Source: Cryomorphaceae bacterium (GTDB taxonomy: Bacteria; Bacteroidota; Bacteroidia; Flavobacteriales_D; Parvicellaceae). Taken from it: a DNA stretch of 64,000 bases. How positions within the stretch are numbered: position 1 is the stretch's first letter; the number at the start of each line of letters is the position of its first letter. Both the position numbers and the translations under genes were made by a program. Below the pieces are notes generated by a model. It saw only the letters and a list, made by a program, of their open reading frames with translations. It had not been told where the DNA came from and searched no databases. The DNA lies in NCBI GenBank assembly GCA_905182525.1, contig CAJJBV010000003.1, positions 62,001-126,000 of the forward strand. Direction: 5' to 3'. Positions 26,262-37,117 of this stretch are shown one piece after another.

Positions 26262-28574
26262 ATGAATTGTCGATATTTACAACAATTACCCATCTCATTT
26301 AATAAAATTAATCGCTTATTTATAAATGTGTCTGATTTTAACATAAAGATTAAAATTTTTATGTTTTTATTAATGATCTCTAATATTCTCAATTGTCAAA
26401 ACTTTTCCCTAATCCAGAAAAACTCAATTAAAGTAATTGTCAATAATGATACTTTACTTAATCCTTGGACAGGTGGTTTTAATTCAGTTCAGATATCTAA
26501 AATTGACTTAAATAATGACCAAGTTGAAGATCTATTTGTTTTTGATAGATCCTGTAATAAGTCATTAACATTTGTTAGTCTTAATAACAATTTCATTTAC
26601 GCCCCTGAATTTGAAAATTTATTTCCTAGTGATTTAAAGAACTGGGTTTTACTTAGAGATTTTAATAATGATGGGAAAAAAGATATTTTTAGCTATGTAG
26701 CTGGTGGAATCGGTGTCTGGGAAAATACTACAACTTCAAATGGACTAATATTCAGCCCCTTAAGTTTTTTTCAATCATCAATAAATGGTAATGTTCCTTA
26801 CATTTTATCTAATCAATATAATAATGACGTTAATATATATGTTGTTTCATCAGATATTCCAAGCATTAGTGATATAGATGGCGATGGAGATTTAGATATT
26901 TTAAATTTTGGAGTTCAAGGAGCTTCCATTGAGTACCATAGAAACCTTTCTGTAGAACTTGGTTTAAATTTAGACACTTTAATATTTGAAATGAGAAATA
27001 CATGTTGGGGACATTTTACAGAGTCTGGACTTTCTAATACATGTTCTTTATTTGATACATGTTCTTTTAATGTTGCAAATCCACAAGATTCCATTACAAT
27101 TACAAGAAATAACTCCAGACATAGCGGATCTACTATACTTTCTTTAGATTTAAATAACGATCAGGTAAAAGATATAATTTTAGGTGATGTTTCATTTAGT
27201 AATATAGTAGCTTTATATAATGATAATAAAGGGATTAATATGAATACTTCATTCATTGCTCAAGACACAATTTTTCCAAGCTATTCTGTTCCCGCAGATG
27301 TTCACCTATTTCCTGGTGTTTTTTATGAGGATGTTGACCATGACACTGTAAAGGATTTGTTATTATCTCCCAATTCTACCAGTGACGCAATTGATAAAGA
27401 AAGTATTTGGTTTTACAAAAATTTTGGAACGAACTCTTTCCCTCAGTTTTACCTTCAAAAGAAAAACTTTCTTCAAGAAAATACAATTGACTTGGGTAGA
27501 GAATCTAAACCAATTATAATAGATATTAACAATGACCAGATTCAAGATTTAATCATTGCTAATTTTGGAGAGTTTGATTTAAGTACTCCGCTATATTATA
27601 AATCTTACATTGAACTGTACCTAAATATTGGAACTAATTCAAATCCTATTTTTGAAAAGGTCTCTAATGATTTTCAGAATATTTCATCGCTTATTAATGA
27701 TATAAATCTCGTCCCAAGTTTTGGAGATTTAGATAGCGATGGAGATATAGATGTCATCGTAGGTGATTATAGTGGAAAGCTTCACTATCTAGAAAACTCG
27801 TCTTCAAATCCTGGAATATTCAACCTGACAATTGGCTCATCACCAATGAGCGATATTCTTAATAATATTTTTGATTTTGGGTTTAATTCTCATCCTACTC
27901 TATTTGATATAGATAATGATAATGACTTAGATATAATAATTGGAGAATCTTCAGGAAATCTTAATTATGTTGAAAATATTGGAGACTCTTTAATATTCAA
28001 TTTTAATCTAAGATCAGAAAACTTAGGAGGAGTTGAAGTATCTCAATGGTGGACAAATATAGGCTTCAGCGCACCAGTACTACATTACAACGGAAATAAT
28101 CTTGAACTATATGTTGGAAGTAAATCGGGAGCCATCTTTAAATATAATAACATAGAAAATAATTTAGCTGGCGCATTTAATCTAGTTGATAGTAATTTTT
28201 TCAAAATCGATATAGGCACATATACTACTCCTGCAATTTATGATCTTAATAATGATTCTTTAATGGACATAATTATTGGAAATAAAAGAGGAGGTCTATC
28301 TTTATTCATGGGTTCAGATGAACCATTAATCTCCAATATTTTAAATATATCTAAAGATGTTTACAGTATTTTTCCTGTTCCATCAAAAGACATCATCAAT
28401 ATTAGAAACTTAAATAAGGTTTTAGAATTTGAAATTTTTAATGTTACTGGTAAAAGAATAAAATCTGGAAAAACTAATGGAACTATTTCAATAACAAATC
28501 TTGAAAATGGAATCTACTTTCTTAAAATTGATGAAAACAATCAATACCAAGTGATAAAGTTTGTAAAATGTTAG
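26262..28574 (+). CDS. Secreted FG-GAP/VCBS-repeat protein with T9SS sorting domain
   Basis: About 770 residues, exported. A signal-peptide-like segment (KIKIFMFLLMISNIL) lies near the N-terminus. The body has nine calcium-binding-type repeats of the form DxNxDxxxDhhhG, such as DLNNDQVEDLFVF, DFNNDGKKDIFSY, DIDGDGDLDILNF, DLDSDGDIDVIVGD and DIDNDNDLDIIIGE, as in integrin-like beta-propellers. The last about 75 residues (YSIFPVPSKDIINI, FEIFNVTGKRI, LENGIYFLKI) are a type A T9SS C-terminal sorting domain, so it is a cell-surface or secreted product. Start choice: TTG 26253 lies inside the promoter box; ATG 26262 is used; ATG 26361 or a non-ATG codon near 26343 would give a more normal signal peptide. 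Confidence 0.85.
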   Translation: MNCRYLQQLPISFNKINRLFINVSDFNIKIKIFMFLLMISNILNCQNFSLIQKNSIKVIVNNDTLLNPWTGGFNSVQISKIDLNNDQVEDLFVFDRSCNKSLTFVSLNNNFIYAPEFENLFPSDLKNWVLLRDFNNDGKKDIFSYVAGGIGVWENTTTSNGLIFSPLSFFQSSINGNVPYILSNQYNNDVNIYVVSSDIPSISDIDGDGDLDILNFGVQGASIEYHRNLSVELGLNLDTLIFEMRNTCWGHFTESGLSNTCSLFDTCSFNVANPQDSITITRNNSRHSGSTILSLDLNNDQVKDIILGDVSFSNIVALYNDNKGINMNTSFIAQDTIFPSYSVPADVHLFPGVFYEDVDHDTVKDLLLSPNSTSDAIDKESIWFYKNFGTNSFPQFYLQKKNFLQENTIDLGRESKPIIIDINNDQIQDLIIANFGEFDLSTPLYYKSYIELYLNIGTNSNPIFEKVSNDFQNISSLINDINLVPSFGDLDSDGDIDVIVGDYSGKLHYLENSSSNPGIFNLTIGSSPMSDILNNIFDFGFNSHPTLFDIDNDNDLDIIIGESSGNLNYVENIGDSLIFNFNLRSENLGGVEVSQWWTNIGFSAPVLHYNGNNLELYVGSKSGAIFKYNNIENNLAGAFNLVDSNFFKIDIGTYTTPAIYDLNNDSLMDIIIGNKRGGLSLFMGSDEPLISNILNISKDVYSIFPVPSKDIINIRNLNKVLEFEIFNVTGKRIKSGKTNGTISITNLENGIYFLKIDENNQYQVIKFVKC

Positions 28575-28972
28575 ACGATGGTTCTCAAACAATAGTTTTT
28601 ATAGATGATGATTGTATATTTTGCAACTATTGGGGAAATTATATATTAAATAATGATAAATCAAAATCAATATTCATTAGCTCCTCTAGATCAAATATAT
28701 ATTTAGAGACCAAAAAAAGATTCCAAAAATTCCCTAACTACAAGGAGACAATTATACTTTATCATAAGGGAAGGAATTATGAGCGTTCTAGTGCTGTAAT
28801 TAAAATAGCACTGATTATGAATAATTGGCAGAAAATAGCTGTTATTGGTTATATTATTCCAAAGTTTATAAGAGACTTTTTTTATAATATTATTTCTAGA
28901 AATAGAAAAAATATAATGACAGACAGTTGTGTTATTGACAAATTAAAAATTAGAGATAAATATATAATATGA
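28568..28972 (+). CDS. DCC-family (DUF393) thiol-disulfide oxidoreductase-like protein
   Basis: 134 residues. The N-terminal FIDDDCIFCNYWGNYILNN has the DxxCxxC motif that defines the DCC family, a thioredoxin-fold group of uncertain substrate. A hydrophobic patch (NWQKIAVIGYIIPKFIRDFFY) follows, also typical. Its ATG lies inside the last codons of the FG-GAP gene (7-bp overlap), so it is probably cotranscribed with it. A role in handling disulfides of the secreted partner is only a guess. Confidence 0.8.
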   Translation: MLDDGSQTIVFIDDDCIFCNYWGNYILNNDKSKSIFISSSRSNIYLETKKRFQKFPNYKETIILYHKGRNYERSSAVIKIALIMNNWQKIAVIGYIIPKFIRDFFYNIISRNRKNIMTDSCVIDKLKIRDKYII

Positions 28973-28986
28973 TAACAAATTAGAGA

Positions 28987-29910
28987 TTATGCTAAAGCAC
29001 TGTTCATATTTCTAACAGCATTAGCGCTATTAGAAAATAATTCTTTTTCAGTGTCATTTAAATCTAATTCAATGATGTTTTCCCAACCATTTTTACCTAT
29101 TATAACTGGAACTCCAATACAAATATCTTTTTGACCATACTCTCCATCTAAAAAAACAGAGCAAGGAATAATCCTTTTTTGATCATTAAGTATACTATCT
29201 ACTAAATAGGCAACAGCTGCTCCGGGAGCATACCAAGCTGAAGTTCCTAATAAACCTGTTAGTGTTTTGCCTCCGACCATTGTATCAGCAACAACTTTAG
29301 ATAATTCATTTTCTGATAATAAATCACTAACCTTAATTCCATTATAACTTGAAAGTCTTGCTAAAGGAATCATAGTAGTATCACCATGTCCGCCTATAAC
29401 CATTCCGTGAATATCGTTAGCTGGCTTATTCAAAGCTAAAGATAAATAAGTTCTAAATCTTGCGCTATCTAAAGCTCCACCCATCCCAATTATTCTATGT
29501 TTTGAAATCCCGCTTTCTTTTAGAGTTAAATAAGTCATTGTGTCCATTGGATTTGAAACAATAACTATTATAGCATTTGGAGAGTATTTTAAAACTCCTT
29601 TAGTAACCGCTTTAACAATACCGGCATTGACACCAATCAATTCTTCTCTTGTCATTCCTGGCTTTCTTGGAATTCCACTAGTAACTACAACTACATCGCT
29701 ATCAGCAGTTTTAGAATAATCGTTAGTACTTCCACTGACTTTAGTGTTAAATCCTAATAATGATGATGTTTGGGTAATGTCAAGAGATTTACCTTCTGCA
29801 AATCCTTCCTTAATATCCAATAAAACTACCTCACTAGCTATTCTTTTATAGGCTATAGCATCTGCACATGTGGAACCTACATTTCCGGCTCCTACAATAG
29901 TTACTTTCAT
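28987..29910 (-). CDS. mdh: Malate dehydrogenase (LDH-like type)
   Basis: Citric-acid-cycle enzyme that interconverts malate and oxaloacetate with NAD; 307 residues. Rossmann motif GAGNVGSTCADAIA (residues 6-19), VTSGIPRKPGMTREELIGVN with the active-site arginines, IVSNPMDTMTYL, catalytic histidine in MVIGGHGDTTMIPL. This belongs to the LDH-like MDH branch. The first loop arginine and following PGM favour malate over lactate. It starts 33 bp after the gyrB stop, an adjacency often seen in Flavobacteriia. Confidence 0.96.
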   Translation of the reverse strand: MKVTIVGAGNVGSTCADAIAYKRIASEVVLLDIKEGFAEGKSLDITQTSSLLGFNTKVSGSTNDYSKTADSDVVVVTSGIPRKPGMTREELIGVNAGIVKAVTKGVLKYSPNAIIVIVSNPMDTMTYLTLKESGISKHRIIGMGGALDSARFRTYLSLALNKPANDIHGMVIGGHGDTTMIPLARLSSYNGIKVSDLLSENELSKVVADTMVGGKTLTGLLGTSAWYAPGAAVAYLVDSILNDQKRIIPCSVFLDGEYGQKDICIGVPVIIGKNGWENIIELDLNDTEKELFSNSANAVRNMNSALA

Positions 29911-29943
29911 AAATTTATTTTTTTAAATTTTAATATTTGAAAA

Positions 29944-31920
<1,977 letters not shown>

Positions 31921-31980
31921 CTATTTATAGTGCATTTTTAAATCAGTTAGAGAGCCTCGAATTAGATACTTTTCAACATT

Positions 31981-33780
31981 TCAAAAACTAAATGTTACTC
32001 CACCAAGAATATTGATGGATTGAACGGGGAAGTTTGTCCAATATTGATATTTTTTGCCAGTAAAATTATTAAACTGAATAAAAGCAGAAACTTTTTTAGT
32101 GTATCTATATTCTAAAGAAATATTCATGTCGAGAAAAGACTTTAAATCATAAATATATTTATCTCCATTTAATTCATTTTCAACTTTAGGTTCACTATAT
32201 GAAAAAGAAGGTCTTGTGCCAACAAAATAAATATCTGATTTTAGTATGATTTTATCTGCTAGATCTAATAAACCTGAAAGTGTAAATATAAAGTCTGGTC
32301 TTTGCCAAGCGTTATTAAAATTCACTAGATTATATATAAAATACTCGGCCTTTGCAGATATTTTTAACTTTTCGTTTTCCTGATAAGTTATTTCAGCTAA
32401 AAATGAGTTTTTTCTGAGATTATCATAAACCATTTGAAACTTATTACCATATGAAGAAATAGTATCAACAACAAAAAAGTACATACTATCTAATTTTTGA
32501 AATGATGTAGATACGTTAAAAGTAAATTTATTACTTAAAGAACCTCTTATACCCACAAATAAATTACTTTTCTGAATAGTATTTTGAAGCTTTGAATCTT
32601 CTGAGATAAATGGGTTTTCTAATCTAATGTTATTAAATGTATTTCTCTGAACATTACCAGACCAGCCGCCATATGGAATAAATATATCATTAAATAAACT
32701 ATAACTAACGTCAAAGTCAGGAAAGACATGAAATTTTGTAGCCTCGCCAATATTTGCCTGGACAGATAATCCTGCTTTAAAAATAAAATTATTTTTTCTT
32801 GAATAAATATGTGGGTTTAATCTAACAATCCCACTTGACTGAGTAGACATATTCCTAGGCTGAATTAACTTATTATCATCTAACTCCATCACTGAAGGAG
32901 CATTGATATTGTTGATGTCAATTTCAAAAGTTGCTAAAAATTCTTCATCCAAAACTAACCATCCCGAATGAGCCCCAACTAAAAAGTGATTTTCTGAAAG
33001 ATTATAATTACTATTAAGATGATGATAATCGACCCAGCTTTTTATCCTTAATTTATTAGTATCTCTTCCCGTATTAACAGAGTTAAATTTTAAATGCATA
33101 TCAAATAAATCATAGTTCTGCTTAAAAATATTATCATCGTCTTTAAAAGATTCTAATTGTGAGTTGTTATTAAAATCTACATCGTAAAATTGATACATTA
33201 AACTGTCACTATAGTCAAGACCATATAGCTGGAAAGAATTTCTTTGATATTTAATTTCGGACCAAAAATCATAATTCAAGAAAAACTTTTGATAATATCC
33301 ACCCAAAATGAAATCTGAATATTTAGTATTCCCCATGTCTTTAATACTGGAAAAACTACCGTGCGTATTAGAATTTATACCCCAGCTTTCATCTCTAGAC
33401 CTTTTAGATGCGTAATTCAAATCTAATAATGGAGTTAAATAGTTTCCAATTCCAGCTTTCAAATAACCCCTGTATAGTTTTTCACCATTTGCAGTTATTT
33501 TTAAGCGTGCAGGTTTTATGTCTTCTACTTTATAGCTTATTAGCTGTTGTTTTGGCTCTAAATAATATTTTATGTTTTCAATTATGGTAATTGAATCTGT
33601 ATGGACAGGAAATATAGAAGATTTTTGAAATTTTGATATCCTTCTGTTGCCCGATCCAATTCCTAAAAAAGTTTCTTCAGAACTGTCATTTTGTTGACTA
33701 ATCACAGGAAGATTATAAATAGCAATAATAAAAAAAAGTAATATTTTATTTCTATTTATTTTCATCTTTATTATTTTCAA
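31981..33780 (-). CDS. Outer-membrane beta-barrel protein (TonB-receptor-like, no plug)
   Basis: 599 residues with a signal peptide (ILLFFIIAIYNLPVISQ, cleavage near residue 29). The body shows the alternating aromatic/polar pattern of beta strands (KIKAEYFIYNLVNF-like KISAKAEYFIYNLVNFNNAW) and ends in the aromatic SFSF-type terminal strand (ILGGVTFSF) recognised by the BAM machinery. The C-terminal layout resembles TonB-dependent receptor barrels, but there is no plug or TonB box. Its start overlaps the TPR gene end by 29 bp, so the two belong together. Substrate unknown. Confidence 0.7.
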   Translation of the reverse strand: MKIIKMKINRNKILLFFIIAIYNLPVISQQNDSSEETFLGIGSGNRRISKFQKSSIFPVHTDSITIIENIKYYLEPKQQLISYKVEDIKPARLKITANGEKLYRGYLKAGIGNYLTPLLDLNYASKRSRDESWGINSNTHGSFSSIKDMGNTKYSDFILGGYYQKFFLNYDFWSEIKYQRNSFQLYGLDYSDSLMYQFYDVDFNNNSQLESFKDDDNIFKQNYDLFDMHLKFNSVNTGRDTNKLRIKSWVDYHHLNSNYNLSENHFLVGAHSGWLVLDEEFLATFEIDINNINAPSVMELDDNKLIQPRNMSTQSSGIVRLNPHIYSRKNNFIFKAGLSVQANIGEATKFHVFPDFDVSYSLFNDIFIPYGGWSGNVQRNTFNNIRLENPFISEDSKLQNTIQKSNLFVGIRGSLSNKFTFNVSTSFQKLDSMYFFVVDTISSYGNKFQMVYDNLRKNSFLAEITYQENEKLKISAKAEYFIYNLVNFNNAWQRPDFIFTLSGLLDLADKIILKSDIYFVGTRPSFSYSEPKVENELNGDKYIYDLKSFLDMNISLEYRYTKKVSAFIQFNNFTGKKYQYWTNFPVQSINILGGVTFSF

Positions 33781-34030
33781 TTAAATCATCATCTTCAACG
33801 TTTATCTTATTTTCGTCTTTATTTACAAATGAATCTAAATCAATCTCAATTTCTTGTTGAACTGGCTCATTTTTAAGCTCATTTAATTCAAGGCTTGTGA
33901 TATATTCCATTTTCTGAATTGCATTAGCTAAAATTTCATCCTTTTTAATACCCTGGTAGTTTTCCAAAATACTTTCAATACTATGCTTAGCATTAAAATA
34001 ATCTTTTTGAGCTGTGAAAGTTGTCACCAA
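33752..34030 (-). CDS. Large TPR protein, C-terminal fragment
   Basis: 92 residues: last TPR helices (FNAKHSIESILENYQGIKKD) and an acidic tail rich in Asp/Glu/Asn (DDDLIENNKDENK). It is the 3' end of the frame-broken TPR gene that starts at 36956. The TTG used as start is not real: the frame joins the preceding piece near 34014-34022, where removing one T from AAC-TTT-CAC gives LLLGDNFTAQKDYF. The acidic end overlaps the start of the outer-membrane protein gene. Confidence 0.7.
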   Translation of the reverse strand: MVTTFTAQKDYFNAKHSIESILENYQGIKKDEILANAIQKMEYITSLELNELKNEPVQQEIEIDLDSFVNKDENKINVEDDDLIENNKDENK

Positions 34031-34101
34031 GTAATAAGATCCCTTTGGCTAACCAATAATCATAAGATGGTTTTTGTTGAACTAGTTCCATAATTAAAGA
34101 T

Positions 34102-34677
34102 TCACATAACGTAGTAGTCATTATCTTGATAAGCAATTTCACAAATATGATATTTTGCCTCAGCTGCTGCAATACTATTAGTAAACTTAATTACACTATC
34201 ATAATATTGTTTTGCACTATCTAATTTATTTATTTCCTGGAAAGATTGCCCTAAATAAAGGTAAGCATCTTCTTGCAGTTTGTTTTTTAAATTAGAAATA
34301 TTAAGTACTTTTTTAGCATACTTAATTGTCGCATTATAATTCTCTAAATAACGAAAACAATAAAATTGCCCAGTATTTGAAATTGACAAATCTTCTTGAT
34401 CAATACTTGCGTCTTCAAGATTTGAAAAATAAGTAAGTGACTTTTTAAAATCTTTTGATTCAAAAGTTATTTCACCGGCATACTTTAACGCTTCCAGATA
34501 ATAATTATTATTTGGTTTGCTGGTTATGAAGTCGTAATGAAATAATGCCTCTATTTTTTTACCCTCAGAATAATAACAATTAGCCATATAATAATGAGCA
34601 GAAATTTCTCTAACTGGGCTTTCTATATTGTCCAAATAATAAGTAGGCTTTTTCAATCTGTTTAGCGCAATCACCAT
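34102..34677 (-). CDS. Large TPR protein, fragment 5
   Basis: 191 residues of TPR helices (ISAHYYMANCYYSEGKKIEA, YLYLGQSFQEINKLDSAKQY). The real start of this stretch is the frame break near 34632-34646, where one extra T in TAC-T-TAT separates it from KQIEKAYL of the previous fragment. It ends at TGA 34104-34102; removal of one T in GTTATG (34105-34110) continues it as YYVCESLIMELVQQ and on to the last fragment. Confidence 0.7.
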   Translation of the reverse strand: MVIALNRLKKPTYYLDNIESPVREISAHYYMANCYYSEGKKIEALFHYDFITSKPNNNYYLEALKYAGEITFESKDFKKSLTYFSNLEDASIDQEDLSISNTGQFYCFRYLENYNATIKYAKKVLNISNLKNKLQEDAYLYLGQSFQEINKLDSAKQYYDSVIKFTNSIAAAEAKYHICEIAYQDNDYYVM

Positions 34678-34855
34678 TATCTCTTTCTAAAATAACTGTA
34701 TGCCAAAGTGTTGAATCTTTTTCTTTATTACTAACATCAATTCCTCTCGACTTTAGCCAGTCGTAGTAACCAGTTAAATTATTTCTTAAGTTATATACTT
34801 CCATCATTAATTCAACAGCTAATTGATTTTCTTGCTCAGCGTCTGGGATAGTCAT
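34610..34855 (-). CDS. Large TPR protein, fragment 4
   Basis: 81 residues. MTIPDAEQENQLAVELMMEV continues the protein after a one-base loss near 34845-34857 (previous fragment ends FLTESIR). The middle (NNLTGYYDWLKSRGIDVSN) is a non-TPR linker typical of the large Bacteroidota TPR proteins. After about 34640 the frame is no longer the coding one; the last dozen residues are out of frame. Confidence 0.65.
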   Translation of the reverse strand: MTIPDAEQENQLAVELMMEVYNLRNNLTGYYDWLKSRGIDVSNKEKDSTLWHTVILERDNGDCAKQIEKAYLLFGQYRKPS

Positions 34856-35511
34856 CTAATACTTTCAGTTAGAAAATTCTCAGCTTCATTAGGTTTTTTC
34901 TCCATTAAATACAGGCTCCCCAACTCAACATTTACTTTTGAAATTGAATTATTATTTGGGTTTTCTTTTATAAATTTTAAAAATGTATTAATAGATTCTT
35001 TATTTCTAGATTCATCTTTATAAGCTTGTGCCAAATTTAAAAGTGATGAAACTTGATATTTTGAATTTGGATATTGAATAGTTAGTTTATTTAAAGTGTT
35101 TATTTTTCCCTTATAGTCTTGAATCAAACCTTGTGAAGTTGCCATTTGATTTAATGCATAACTGTGGTTTTTACCACCTATCAAAGTGGAATTAGCGTAG
35201 TTTTCTATTGCAAGACTATCATCTTTAAGTAAAAAATAAGCATCCGCTATTCTTAACAGAGCAGTTCTATAATTCGAAGAATCAGAAAGATTGTATTCAT
35301 TTGTGTAATTTCTAAAATATTTTAAAGCATTTTTTAAATCTTCTATTTGATGTCTCTGCTCAGCGCCATTTAATATTTTATTGGGATTTGACTTTTCAAA
35401 ATAACTGTAGCCAATATGAAAGTCTAAATCAGAAAATTTATTTGTTAAAATTGAGCCATTGACAAATCTAAATTTTTCATAATTTTCAATAGCTAATAAG
35501 TAATTATTCAA
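34852..35511 (-). CDS. Large TPR protein, fragment 3
   Basis: 219 residues with at least four TPR units (LKNALKYFRNYTNEYNLSDS, LRIADAYFLLKDDSLAIENY, SKYQVSSLLNLAQAYKDESR). The correct frame extends upstream of the nominal start as FWIAESNYKLNNYLLAIENY, to a one-base loss near 35541-35550. That site (CTATCGAGTC) is not a homopolymer, which makes it the least like a simple run-length error. Confidence 0.75.
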   Translation of the reverse strand: MNNYLLAIENYEKFRFVNGSILTNKFSDLDFHIGYSYFEKSNPNKILNGAEQRHQIEDLKNALKYFRNYTNEYNLSDSSNYRTALLRIADAYFLLKDDSLAIENYANSTLIGGKNHSYALNQMATSQGLIQDYKGKINTLNKLTIQYPNSKYQVSSLLNLAQAYKDESRNKESINTFLKFIKENPNNNSISKVNVELGSLYLMEKKPNEAENFLTESIR

Positions 35512-35744
35512 CTTATAATTTGATTCTGCAATCCAGAACTGACTCGATAGCGTTTAAGTCTCTGATCAATAGGGTGCTTTTTAACCAACTCAAAGTTTTT
35601 AATAGCCTTAGAAAATTCTCTATTATCAAATAGTTCAACTGCTCGATTATATACAATTGACTGATACGCCTTTTGCATTCTTGGATCCTTATTTTTGATT
35701 TTCTCCAATGAAACCAGTGCATCATCGTAATTTTTGGTTGTCAA
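35508..35744 (-). CDS. Large TPR protein, fragment 2
   Basis: 78 residues, TPR-type (DDALVSLEKIKNKDPRMQKA, AVELFDNREFSKAIKNFELV). The coding frame extends upstream to about 35810 as FIKEYPESEDAKEAYEFLLK; there a one-base loss in a T-run (35805-35812) separates it from a short stretch (about 35812-35893) read in a third frame, YKRNSLFNYAKLAYELSYNP. Its last residues after about 35547 are out of frame. Confidence 0.65.
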   Translation of the reverse strand: MTTKNYDDALVSLEKIKNKDPRMQKAYQSIVYNRAVELFDNREFSKAIKNFELVKKHPIDQRLKRYRVSSGLQNQIIS

Positions 35745-35894
35745 ATAAACTTTAAGTAAAAACTCGTATGCTTCTTTTGCATCTTCTGATTCTGGATATT
35801 CTTTAATAAATCCTGAAAAGCAACGATAGCCTCATCATAAGGATTGTAACTTAATTCATAAGCAAGCTTTGCATAATTAAATAGGGAATTTCTT

Positions 35895-36956
35895 TTAATA
35901 TCCAATATCAAAATTTAGTTTACTAGCTTTTTGAAAAGCATTTTTAGCATACCCTTTCTCATTAATTCTTAGATAAGAATCTGCCATATGATAATAAGAT
36001 GTTTGAGTCAAAGAATCATCATTAAAAGTTACTCTGGAAAATAAGTCAATACACTGCTTGTATTTTTTAGTTTTATAGTAACAAAAAGCAACCTGGTAAT
36101 TACTTTCCCTTGTTGATTTAGAAGATTTTTTAAATATTTTATAATACTCTAAAGATTTTAAAAAATCTTTATTTTTAAAATAAGAGTCCCCTATAAGTTT
36201 TGCAAATTCTCCTTTTCTTTTATCTGTTATTGAATCCATGTAAGAAGGTGCATACTCTATAAGTTCATTATATTTATTTTGTTGATATAATATTTGAGTA
36301 ATGTAATAAGGGATAATAGGTTTAAACATCTTATTTTCAGATATTTTCTTAAATCCCTCTAGCGCAGTTTGATATTTACCCTCCTTATATGCTATATGAC
36401 TAAAATAATACGTTGCTGGAACCTCATAATTAGTTTTATTTTGTAATAACTCGCTAAATAAAACTTTAGCATCTGATTGATTGTTTTTCATGAAATTGGA
36501 ATATCCAAGCTTGAATAAAAATTCATTTTGATCTTCATCTGACAAATCATATTGGTCAACTTTATCAAAAAACTCAATTGATTTATTAAATTTTTTAGTT
36601 TGATAATAATGTTTTCCCAATTGAAAATATATATTTTTAGATTTTGGGTGATCGGGATGATCAAGAGAAAACCTAGTTAAAATAGTTTCTACATTTCTAT
36701 GGTATAAGTTTAATGCGCAAACTGCAAAATAATATTCAGCATTAATTCTTATTTCATCTTGTGGGTTGGGGAATTTATTAATAACATCTTTAAAATAATA
36801 TTGTGCAGAACTATATTTTTCTTTGTCAAATAATTCCTGAGCCTTTTTATAGCTTTTGTATGGATCACTATTTATAAATGTTTTTTGAGCAAATGAAATG
36901 TTTGCAAAAAATATAATTAGCAAGAAAAAATTTAAATTGAATAAAATCCTAATCAT
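35895..36956 (-). CDS. Large TPR protein, N-terminal fragment
   Basis: 353 residues: a signal peptide (FNLNFFLLIIFFANISFAQ, cleavage near residue 24) and about eight TPR units (KKAQELFDKEKYSSAQYYFK, YFQLGKHYYQTKKFNKSIEF). It stops at TAA 35897-35895 in the context TAT-T-AAA. With seven one-base corrections the gene would run from 36956 to 33752 as a periplasmic or surface-anchored protein of about 1065 residues. Large exported TPR proteins of this form are common in Flavobacteriia and probably act as scaffolds; the specific partner is unknown. The downstream barrel protein gene is a candidate. Confidence 0.8.
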   Translation of the reverse strand: MIRILFNLNFFLLIIFFANISFAQKTFINSDPYKSYKKAQELFDKEKYSSAQYYFKDVINKFPNPQDEIRINAEYYFAVCALNLYHRNVETILTRFSLDHPDHPKSKNIYFQLGKHYYQTKKFNKSIEFFDKVDQYDLSDEDQNEFLFKLGYSNFMKNNQSDAKVLFSELLQNKTNYEVPATYYFSHIAYKEGKYQTALEGFKKISENKMFKPIIPYYITQILYQQNKYNELIEYAPSYMDSITDKRKGEFAKLIGDSYFKNKDFLKSLEYYKIFKKSSKSTRESNYQVAFCYYKTKKYKQCIDLFSRVTFNDDSLTQTSYYHMADSYLRINEKGYAKNAFQKASKLNFDIGY

Positions 36957-37087
36957 TAATAATTTATAGACTTATTTTTTTAAAGATAGTTAGCCAATAC
37001 CCTAAAGAATTATTGGTTTGCTATTATTTTCAACCATAATGTGTTAACATTAAATAAAAGAATTTAATAAGTGTTCCATATTATTTT

Positions 37088-37095
37088 AAATTTGA
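37088..37095 (+). promoter_or_regulatory. -7 box of the FtsE-like gene
   Basis: TAAATTTG, exact match to TAnnTTTG, 22 bases before the ATG at 37118. No -33 TTG is seen at the expected distance. Confidence 0.4.
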
Positions 37096-37117
37096 CTATA
37101 AAAGATATTTATTTACT

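Noticed and set aside
33752-36956. Six separate small TPR genes
   Set aside because: The pieces join into one protein when single bases are corrected; internal starts are TTG or arbitrary and most lack sensible N-termini.
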